Of a stretch of 13,774 bases of DNA, positions 7,167 through 12,840 are shown one piece after another. A model generated the notes under the pieces. That model saw nothing but the letters and a program-made list of their open reading frames with translations. It was not told the DNA's origin and ran no database searches. The position numbers and the translations under genes are program-made. The stretch comes from Acidobacteriota bacterium (GTDB lineage Bacteria; Acidobacteriota; Vicinamibacteria; Vicinamibacterales; UBA2999). How positions within the stretch are numbered: the first letter of the stretch is position 1; the number at the start of each line of letters is the position of its first letter. The stretch spans positions 1-13,774 of the forward strand of contig CANIBQ010000115.1 in the NCBI GenBank assembly GCA_947465645.1, read 5' to 3'.

Positions 7167-8546
7167 TCAACGTGGGCGGGGACCGAAATTGCCCGACAGA
7201 TAGTCGAGGATCGCCACGCGATCCTCGACTGTCAGCCTCGCGCCCCAGCCGACCATCTTGTCGATCTCGCGATTCCAGCCGGCCCTCGTCAGGCGCTGCT
7301 GTCGAATGAGGTCATCTTCATGGCAGACCCCGCAACTGGTCTTGAACGAGGCGGGTGGCGCGCCAATGGTGACGGAGCCCGCCGACGGATCTCCCGCTTG
7401 GGCTCGCTGGCCTGGCAGCTCCCGAACGACGTTGATCCCCACGCGCGGGACGACATTCCATCCATAGCCAGCAGGATTCCACTCCTGGTCCAATGGCTGG
7501 GTGTTGCCGGCTGCGTCACGTGCCCGCGCCAGCAGCGTGTGGTACGCATCCTGAGACGGCGTCCAACTGAACTCCCACTGGCGCCAGCCGAATGGAGTGC
7601 GCTGATCCCGGCGCAGTCTCGCCGGGCTCCAGCGGCGACCTCCGTCAACGCTGACATCCACCCCTTCGACCGGTCCGGCGTCGCCGCTCCAGGCCGTGCC
7701 TCGAATCAGGACCGGTCTACCGACGAGAAGAGACTCGCCGTCGATGGGCTGGGAAATCACGCTCTTGATTCGCAGGCTGGTCACCGGTTGCATCTGCTCT
7801 GGAGCGATGAGGGTGCCGGGCGCGACCGCCTTTCCGGGATGTCGGTAGGCTCGCTTCATCCAGAACCCGTCGTGCTCGCGATCGAGCACGCGAATCGACG
7901 TGACCCACTTGGTCCACGAATCACCCGCCCAGCCTGGCACGACGGCCCGAAGCGGGAAGCCATGCTTCACCGGGAGCGGCTCCCCGTTCATCTCGTACGC
8001 CAGCAGCGTGTTCGCATCGAGCGCCTTCTTGATGGGGATCGATCGCTCGAAATCCGGCATCGTCCCAATGGGCACATCGGCGCCGCCAATCAGGACTTCA
8101 CGAGCTGAGTCCTTGACTCCGGCCTTTTTCAGGACATCGGTCAGCCGTACCCCACGCCAGCGTCCGTTTCCGACGGCACCGGTGCCCCATTGCACGCCTG
8201 GAACCGGCGGGTCGTAGAACCGCCGCCCGTTGCCGGCGCATTCCACCACGGCCACCAACTCGACCGACGGCAGGCCTCTCAGGTCCTGCATGGTGAGGGT
8301 CAGCGGCGCGGTGACCTCGCCGTCTACCTTCAGTCGCCACGAGCTCTCATTGACCGTCGGCACAGTGACATGCGTCCGAACGAAGAAGCGATCAATTGGC
8401 GTGATGTAGTCCGCGAACCCGGAAAGCGGCATCTCCAGGTCCTCCGGTCTGGCCGACCGCGTCAGCATGTCGCGCTTGGGGCGATCGTCGGCGCGAAGCA
8501 AGGCACCGAGCGCCAGAAACATGAACTGCCGGCGAGGAAGCTCCAT
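7167..8546 (-). CDS. Sulfite-oxidase-family molybdopterin enzyme with C-terminal cytochrome c domain
   Basis: This 459-residue protein probably oxidises sulfite, or a similar oxyanion, in the periplasm. A Tat-like leader, MELPRRQFMFLALGALL, opens it. The oxidoreductase molybdopterin domain spans about 45-230, with FFVRTH (54-59) and the molybdenum-ligand region VVECAGNGRRF (100-110, Cys103). HGFPLRAVVPGWAG (195-208) is another family signature. A Mo-co dimerisation domain follows (about 255-375). The last 60 residues carry a heme c site, CGVCH (405-409), with Met431 a possible axial ligand, ending DYLSGNFGP as in small monoheme cytochromes. Fused heme would give internal electron transfer, as SorB does for SorA. 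The start at 8546 is chosen because the 28 residues in front are arginine-rich and not leader-like. It is divergent from the DsrE-like gene. Substrate is inferred from family. Confidence 0.88.
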   Translation of the reverse strand: MELPRRQFMFLALGALLRADDRPKRDMLTRSARPEDLEMPLSGFADYITPIDRFFVRTHVTVPTVNESSWRLKVDGEVTAPLTLTMQDLRGLPSVELVAVVECAGNGRRFYDPPVPGVQWGTGAVGNGRWRGVRLTDVLKKAGVKDSAREVLIGGADVPIGTMPDFERSIPIKKALDANTLLAYEMNGEPLPVKHGFPLRAVVPGWAGDSWTKWVTSIRVLDREHDGFWMKRAYRHPGKAVAPGTLIAPEQMQPVTSLRIKSVISQPIDGESLLVGRPVLIRGTAWSGDAGPVEGVDVSVDGGRRWSPARLRRDQRTPFGWRQWEFSWTPSQDAYHTLLARARDAAGNTQPLDQEWNPAGYGWNVVPRVGINVVRELPGQRAQAGDPSAGSVTIGAPPASFKTSCGVCHEDDLIRQQRLTRAGWNREIDKMVGWGARLTVEDRVAILDYLSGNFGPRPR

Positions 8547-8551
8547 GGCGC

Positions 8552-8580
8552 AGGATAACCTTCTGGCCCGTTCCAGGCAA
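8552..8580 (-). promoter_or_regulatory. Candidate housekeeping promoter for the sulfite oxidase gene
   Basis: On the minus strand, TTGCCT (8580-8575), 17 bp, TATCCT (8557-8552) form a plausible sigma-70-type pair. Only 5 nt separate the -10 block from the ATG at 8546, so transcription would begin at or beside the start codon, and no Shine-Dalgarno sits at normal spacing. A leaderless mRNA would fit, but the match is imperfect. Confidence 0.3.
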
Positions 8581-8650
8581 AGCTCGGCGCGGATCCGCCC
8601 GAGATCGTGACTGCGACTTCGTCGCGGCACGTCCGTGGCCAGGCCTTCGC

Positions 8651-8679
8651 TTGACAGCCGGAGATGCCCGGCTGATCAT
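8651..8679 (+). promoter_or_regulatory. Candidate promoter of the DsrE-like gene with an embedded operator-like palindrome
   Basis: A perfect TTGACA (8651-8656) is followed at 17 bp by GATCAT (8674-8679), matching four of six -10 positions. Filling the spacer is a perfect inverted repeat, CAGCCGG-N6-CCGGCTG (8655-8674), whose ends touch both promoter boxes. A protein bound there would block RNA polymerase, so this looks like a repressor operator. The regulator is not evident in the window. Confidence 0.45.
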
Positions 8680-8681
8680 CG

Positions 8682-8728
8682 GGGCAGCGTCGTGGGATTG
8701 ATCGGGACCGACGGGCGTAACGCTGCCC
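8682..8728 (+). repeat. Strong inverted repeat in the leader of the DsrE-like gene
   Basis: Perfect 9-bp arms GGGCAGCGT (8682-8690) and ACGCTGCCC (8720-8728) enclose a 29-nt GC-rich loop. If transcription starts from the promoter candidate just upstream, the hairpin would occupy almost the whole 5' leader and end about 20 nt before the Shine-Dalgarno. It could be a leader RNA element or a second operator. There is no T-run, so it is not an intrinsic terminator. Confidence 0.5.
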
Positions 8729-8758
8729 GCTCACAGAGGCAGACATCTGGAGGGACAC

Positions 8759-9400
8759 GTGGCCAAGCAGGACATGAAGCAACGGCGGGCGATCATTACC
8801 GGCCTTGGCGCGGTGGCCGCGGCCGGCGCGCTGGGCGCGCGATCCGCAGACGCACAGGGCGCAGCGTCCGACTCGTTCACGCCGATGCTGCACCCGCAGG
8901 ACGAATGGATGTCCTCGATGAAGGGCAAGCATCGCATCGTGCTCGATGTCACATCGCCCGCTGGCGTGCCGGACGCCATCCGGTTCGCCGGCAACTTGCT
9001 GACCGTCCACAAGAACGGGTGGGGTGTCGAGGAGTCGGACGTGGCCGTGCTCGTCTGCGTCCGCCATGGGGCCACCCCCTTCGGCTATACCGACGCCATC
9101 TGGTCGAAGTACGGCAAGACGATCGACCCGACGGCGACTCCACCTCCCACGGCGAACCCCTACAACTCGGGCGAACAGACGCAGCTCGCGGCTCTCGCCA
9201 AGCGCGGCGTGCAGTTCATGGTGTGCGGGACGGCCAGTCGTGGGTTGGCAGGGCGCATTGCCGGACCAGGCGGCGACGTGGAGGCCGTCCTCGCGGAGAT
9301 GGGCCGCAACCTGATCCCCAGCGCGCGTATCGTGCCAGCCGGTGTCGTCGCCATGGTACACGCCCAGGAGCGCCGATTCGCCTTGGTCTCGGTCGGATAG
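8759..9400 (+). CDS. Exported DsrE/DsrF-like family protein
   Basis: This is a 213-residue protein. The start is GTG 8759, fixed by GGAGGG (8749-8754) 4 nt upstream; the ATG at 8774 is too far away. An N-terminal Tat-like signal contains QRRAIITGLG (8-17), a hydrophobic alanine/glycine stretch and a likely cleavage after ADA (about residue 32). The mature part, from HRIVLDVTSP (58) through VAVLVCVRHGATPFGY (95-110) to VQFMVCGTASRGL (151-163) and the final VHAQERRFALVSVG, follows the DsrE-like fold, with Cys100 and Cys156. DsrE relatives carry or relay sulfur on a cysteine; whether this periplasmic group does so is unknown. Its position divergent from a sulfite dehydrogenase supports a sulfur role. 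Family call is good, function is inferred. Confidence 0.8.
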   Translation: MAKQDMKQRRAIITGLGAVAAAGALGARSADAQGAASDSFTPMLHPQDEWMSSMKGKHRIVLDVTSPAGVPDAIRFAGNLLTVHKNGWGVEESDVAVLVCVRHGATPFGYTDAIWSKYGKTIDPTATPPPTANPYNSGEQTQLAALAKRGVQFMVCGTASRGLAGRIAGPGGDVEAVLAEMGRNLIPSARIVPAGVVAMVHAQERRFALVSVG

Positions 9401-9418
9401 CCGCGACGCACTCGCGGC
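9400..9418 (+). repeat. Short GC hairpin at the stop codon of the DsrE-like gene
   Basis: GCCGCGA and TCGCGGC form a perfect 7-bp stem with a 5-nt loop beginning at the last base of the stop codon. No T-run follows. It may protect the mRNA end. From 9419 to 9557 I see nothing recognisable. Confidence 0.3.
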
Positions 9419-9557
9419 AGGGAGCAAACGCCGTGGCTCACGTCGGTTCCGTCGGCGCACACGACCATGGGGCAGCACCGGCGGGATGACCGAGGCGAAC
9501 GCCGCGCGGCAGGACCTCGTGCCGTAGCGGCAGGTTCACGCTCTGACGGAGAGTCGA

Positions 9558-9585
9558 AAAGGCCAGCTCGTGAGGGCTGGCCTTT
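9558..9585. terminator. Bidirectional intrinsic terminator between converging genes
   Basis: AAAGGCCAGC (9558-9567) and GCTGGCCTTT (9576-9585) form a perfect 10-bp stem with an 8-nt loop. The flanking A-run and T-run give a short U-tract in both directions. It lies between the plus-strand DsrE-like gene and the minus-strand methyltransferase, only 11 nt beyond the latter's stop, and would end both transcripts. Confidence 0.8.
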
Positions 9586-9595
9586 CTCGTTCACC

Positions 9596-10063
9596 CTACA
9601 GCCATCGTCTGACGCGAGCCCTGTAGGCTCGGTATGCGTCGCCGAACTTCGCTTCGAGGTGTGCTTCCTCGTGCCGGATCACGCCGTAGCGGAGGAGCGC
9701 CCACACCAACGGTGCGAACACGACCGGCCAGGCCGTGTTCAGCAGCAGCGACACCGCGGCCAGGATCATCCAGTCAGCCAGATAGATCGGGTTGCGGCTG
9801 AAGCGAAATGGTCCACCAGTGCAAAGGCTGGAGGCCGCCTTGTACGGATTGACCGTGGTCTGATGGCGCGAGAAGGTGATGAGCGCCCAGGCGAACAGCG
9901 CCGCCGCAACGCCCAGGAGCAGCCAGCCGAGCGACCGGGTGACGGCACCCCATCCCAGGTTCAGGGGGAGGGCATTCCTGTCCAGCCACCAGCCACCGAC
10001 TATCGCAGCGGCATAGGGCAAAGGAGGCAGCAAGCGCGTGCGTGGACGTGCCTCGTCTTCCAT
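9596..10063 (-). CDS. Membrane-bound isoprenylcysteine/phospholipid-type methyltransferase family protein
   Basis: This is a 155-residue multi-pass membrane protein of the ICMT/PEMT-like superfamily, which transfers a methyl group from S-adenosylmethionine. Hydrophobic segments lie at about 12-27, 42-64 and 95-125. The signature GPFRFSRNPIYLAD (84-97) and the C-terminal RHEEAHLEAKFGDAYRAYRA (130-149), with its paired glutamates, form the cofactor-binding part seen in this family. The substrate cannot be told from the sequence; bacterial members act on lipids or remain uncharacterised. The start follows the yjjJ stop by 4 nt with no clear ribosome binding site, so expression probably depends on yjjJ translation. 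A longer frame from 10141 overlaps yjjJ and is rejected because its first residues are not membrane-like. Confidence 0.83.
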   Translation of the reverse strand: MEDEARPRTRLLPPLPYAAAIVGGWWLDRNALPLNLGWGAVTRSLGWLLLGVAAALFAWALITFSRHQTTVNPYKAASSLCTGGPFRFSRNPIYLADWMILAAVSLLLNTAWPVVFAPLVWALLRYGVIRHEEAHLEAKFGDAYRAYRARVRRWL

Positions 10064-10067
10064 TGTT

Positions 10068-11354
10068 CTAACGCGGTTGGAACTCTGAGCCCCGATCTGC
10101 AAGCGCATTCGCGTTCGCGGCAGAAAGCGTCCGCACATCATCCGTCACGCGAGCATCGTCACTTGCCCGTTGCCAGAACTCACGCGCCGCCGCACGGGCG
10201 TCATCCCACACTTCCAGGGTGTCGGCGGTCGCGTGCGGCGGGGCAACGGTTCGCGGCGGCACCTGGCCATCGGCGGTCGGCGCGTACAGCATCGATACCT
10301 GATCGAACGCCGGCGCAAGCCGCAGCGTCGGCCCGTCCGCAAAGAAGATGACGTTGTACGGATGGCGATCGGTGTTGGCGATGAGCGAGCCGAACGCATC
10401 GAGCCATTGAAGGCGACGGGCATCTTCACGGGACAGACGCCCGGCGTCTCTCAGGAGAACAGCCGCGCGAGCCCATGGGTCCGCGGGATCCTCGTGAACC
10501 GCCGCCAGGCTCAATACGGCAACCCGACCCCTGATGCCGACGCGATCGAAACGGTCGCTCTCGAGGAAATAGTGCGAATCGGCGACGACAAGGCTCGCCT
10601 GCGCTGCGGGCACGCCGCGAGACGACACCACATTCAGCGCAAGCGCTTCGAGCACGAGGAGATCGCACCAGCGCCTGGCGGCGACATCACCGGCACCGCC
10701 ACGAGCGGCGAACTTGACCAGCACGTGACGCCCGTCAACGAAGGCTCCGAACTTCGGACGTTCGCCGCCCGCAGATGATCCCGGAGGATGTCCCGCGATT
10801 GTGGCCTCGGCCCCAGCAGGGTAGTCGCCACGCGTCCTGACCGGAATCTCGAGCGCCTGCCAGCGAGCAAACGATTCATCTCCAACGATCAGATTGCCGG
10901 GCAGGTCCTCACCACGCCGCGACATCGCCAGCAGCACGTGATGATCGGACCAATCGATCAGGCGAGCCGGCAGGCGCAGGTCGGCGTGAGTCGCCGCAAA
11001 GTGGTGTCCGAGGAATCCGGATGGACGCGCGTCCGCGATCGCCATCGGAAGGCCGTCTGACACGGTGCCGCCGGGCATCCACACCGTTTGCCGTGCCACC
11101 AGCGTGAACAGTTCACCTTCGGACCGAGCGGTTCCGGTTTCCAGAATTCGAAAGACGGGAAAACGTGACGTGTCCAGGGTCGGCCACATGTGCCGCAACC
11201 CGTAACGCGTGGCACGGGCGCGACCGATCGGAATAACCTCTGTCCCTGCGTCACGTATGGCGCGCATGAGCGTCGCTGGAGAGACGTCGAGTCTCTGCCG
11301 AAGGTCAGCCGCGTGAAGGACCCCTCGGCTGAGCTCCCTCGATACCGCGCTCAT
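10068..11354 (-). CDS. yjjJ: YjjJ-type HipA-family serine/threonine kinase with N-terminal winged helix
   Basis: This 428-residue protein resembles E. coli YjjJ along its length. The N-terminus (about 8-53) is a winged helix-turn-helix, with DLRQRLDVSPATLMRAIRDAG, ending in RYGLRHMW. The shared middle has PSGFLGHHFA (111-120) and SRRGEDLPGNLIVG (145-158). The HipA kinase core shows the P-loop-like GSSAGGERPK (192-201), Lys214 in VLVKFA, ESDRFDR (265-271), catalytic Asp329 and Asn334 in ANTDRHPYN, and metal-binding Asp351 in APAFD. Spacing of these residues matches HipA, so it should be an active kinase. HipA kinases phosphorylate aminoacyl-tRNA synthetases or other targets and slow growth. 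No separate HipB antitoxin gene is present; the fused winged helix may take over DNA binding. An extended -10 box and AT-rich repeats lie directly upstream. Confidence 0.88.
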   Translation of the reverse strand: MSAVSRELSRGVLHAADLRQRLDVSPATLMRAIRDAGTEVIPIGRARATRYGLRHMWPTLDTSRFPVFRILETGTARSEGELFTLVARQTVWMPGGTVSDGLPMAIADARPSGFLGHHFAATHADLRLPARLIDWSDHHVLLAMSRRGEDLPGNLIVGDESFARWQALEIPVRTRGDYPAGAEATIAGHPPGSSAGGERPKFGAFVDGRHVLVKFAARGGAGDVAARRWCDLLVLEALALNVVSSRGVPAAQASLVVADSHYFLESDRFDRVGIRGRVAVLSLAAVHEDPADPWARAAVLLRDAGRLSREDARRLQWLDAFGSLIANTDRHPYNVIFFADGPTLRLAPAFDQVSMLYAPTADGQVPPRTVAPPHATADTLEVWDDARAAAREFWQRASDDARVTDDVRTLSAANANALADRGSEFQPR

Positions 11355-11447
11355 GATGAAACGATTATATCACCTTTAAAAGTGAATTAATAAGGTTATT
11401 TTGGTCATATACGTTGTTATATGAAACGATGATTATACGATTATAGT
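11355..11447. promoter_or_regulatory. AT-rich control region with palindrome and iterated repeats
   Basis: This stretch is about 26% G+C, against about two thirds in its surroundings. It contains a perfect inverted repeat TCATATA-N6-TATATGA (11405-11424), a repeated ATGAAACGAT (11356-11365 and 11421-11430), and three GATTATA copies (11363-11369, 11431-11437, 11439-11445). Such spacing of repeats beside the promoter of an HTH-kinase gene suggests autoregulatory binding sites. The region also forms the sharp left border of the kinase remnant at 11448. Confidence 0.55.
11364..11372 (-). promoter_or_regulatory. Extended -10 promoter of yjjJ
   Basis: On the minus strand this reads TGATATAAT, a perfect extended -10 (TGnTATAAT). 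No good -35 is seen, which extended -10 promoters tolerate. The box ends 9 nt before the ATG at 11354, so transcription would start 2-3 nt before the start codon. Two more TATAAT copies occur at 11445-11440 and 11437-11432 on the same strand. Confidence 0.55.
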
Positions 11448-12164
11448 CATGTCGCCGAGGTCGGCGATCGAAACCGTCTGATGGGGATCATGCGCGACGC
11501 CACGGAACGCCAGGAGGCGGAGAGGACATTACACGACCTCCGCGTGGCCGAGGCCGCCGACCGCGTCAAGTCCGCCTTCCTCGCCACCATGTCGCACGAG
11601 CTGCGGACGCGGCTCAATTCGATCCTCGGCTTCACCGGCGTCATCCTCAAGGGGTTGGCGGGCCCGGTGAACGCAGGGCAGGCGAGCCAGCTGGGCATGG
11701 TACGCGGCAGCGCCCGTCACCTGCTGGAATTGATCAACGACGTGCTCGACCTGTCAAAGATCGACGCCGGTCAGGGCGAAGTCCACGCCGAGCGTTCGAC
11801 CTGGTACCTCCGATCCAAGCATGGCCGCGATCTAACCCATGTGACGACGCCGGATCTCACGCTGGCGGAGGCGGCCAGGCAGGTCAGGAGTGCCAGGTAC
11901 CAAGCCCTCGAACGGCTCTGGCTTCAGGATGGCGGCGCGATCTCGGACATGGTCTCGCACACGGGACGGCGGTGGTGGGCCTGGGACTTGGTGCGCTCAA
12001 GTGGCGTCGACATCGTCACCGACACCAAATCGACACCGGCTCGGTCAGCGAGCGATGGATCGTTGAACATCGAGCGGAACCACGTGAACCGTCTCAATGA
12101 GCTTGAGAAACACATACCGGAACGCATTCACGTTTGCCGGACACGCATTCCAGTCACCCCCTAG
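11448..12164 (+). pseudogene. Histidine kinase remnant (PAS tail and dimerisation domain) fused to unrecognised sequence
   Basis: The frame opens directly from the AT-rich region. It reads RLMGIMRDATERQEAERTL, the usual end of a PAS/PAC domain, then a HisKA domain with the phospho-acceptor region SHELRTRLNSILGF (His codon 11595-11597) and LINDVLDLSKIDAG. Similarity ends near 11795. The sensor part is missing upstream, and the ATPase domain is missing downstream, so it cannot phosphorylate itself. The H-box proline is replaced by arginine (ELRTR, normally ELRTP), a further sign of decay. From about 11796 to the TAG at 12162-12164 the same frame encodes some 120 residues that I do not recognise (for example DLTLAEAARQVRSARYQALE), although third positions stay G/C-rich. 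The first ATG is 11481. Either two gene fragments are joined here, or the short product has kept some role in kinase dimerisation. Confidence 0.65.
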
Positions 12165-12183
12165 CTCAACCATCTGCAGGCGG

Positions 12184-12840
12184 CTATCCGTACTGCCCAT
12201 TCTCGTCGATGCGCTGCGCGAGGGCGAGCGTGGCGAGCTGGACGCGGTTCTCGACTTTCAGCTTCTCGAACACGTTGCGCAGGTGGTTCTTGACGGTCTG
12301 CTCGGTGACGTCGAGCTGGGCCGCAATTTCCTTGTTGCTGAGCCCCTTGACGACGCCCCGGACCATTTCCACCTCCCGCGGTGTCAGGGCGCTCGAAACG
12401 GCCGGGCGCGGCGCGCGCATTGCCGCGACGAGCGCCCCGATTTCTCCCGGCGCAAGAAAGTACTCTCCCGTCGCGACCTGCCGGACGCATCGGACCAGGA
12501 GATCGCTGGCCGTATGTTTCAGCATGACGCCATAGGCGCCATGTTGCACGGCTTCGCGCATCTGCGCGGGTTCGGCGACGGCCGTGATGAGGACCGTGCG
12601 CGTCTTCGTGTCCATCGCCTCCAGACGCCTCAGGACTTCGATTCCGTCGATGCCCGGCAGGTTCAGGTCGAGTAACAGGATGTCCGGGCGCAGCGTTTCG
12701 ATGATGGCGATCGCCGCCTCCCCGGTGCTTGCTTCGCCCACCAGTTCAAAATCGTCTTCGTCCTCCAGCAGCGTCCGTACACCCAGGCGGAAGATGGGGT
12801 GATCGTCGGCAATGGCGATGCGCGTGCGGCTAGAGGGCAT
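12184..12840 (-). CDS. NarL/FixJ-family response regulator
   Basis: This is a 218-residue two-component response regulator and transcription factor. The receiver domain (about 6-122) has the acidic pair Asp12/Asp13, phospho-acceptor Asp58 in ILLLDLNLPGIDG, Thr86 and Lys108. A LuxR-type helix-turn-helix (about 152-208) begins LTPREVEMVRGVVKGLSNKEIA and continues VTEQTVKNHLRNVFEKLKV. All key residues are intact. The start at 12840 is the first codon before the canonical TRIAIADDHPIF; the longer open frame to 12996 only overlaps the kinase. Its first 11 nt overlap the end of the kinase gene, so the two are translationally coupled partners. Targets cannot be inferred. It converges on the kinase remnant with a 19-nt gap and no clear terminator. 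Confidence 0.93.
   Translation of the reverse strand: MPSSRTRIAIADDHPIFRLGVRTLLEDEDDFELVGEASTGEAAIAIIETLRPDILLLDLNLPGIDGIEVLRRLEAMDTKTRTVLITAVAEPAQMREAVQHGAYGVMLKHTASDLLVRCVRQVATGEYFLAPGEIGALVAAMRAPRPAVSSALTPREVEMVRGVVKGLSNKEIAAQLDVTEQTVKNHLRNVFEKLKVENRVQLATLALAQRIDENGQYG

Noticed and set aside
7104..8108. A 334-codon plus-strand frame opposite the sulfite oxidase gene
   Set aside because: The minus strand carries every family motif; the plus-strand product has none and no ribosome binding site.
8462..9489. Long overlapping frames on both strands (8462-9478 minus, 8635-9489 plus) across the DsrE-like gene
   Set aside because: Both overlap the divergent control region and the DsrE-like gene, which has a leader, a Shine-Dalgarno and family motifs.
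11481..12164. A normal hypothetical protein gene starting at ATG 11481
   Set aside because: Kinase similarity extends upstream of this ATG to the AT-rich border and the ATPase domain is missing, so a remnant is more likely than an intact gene.
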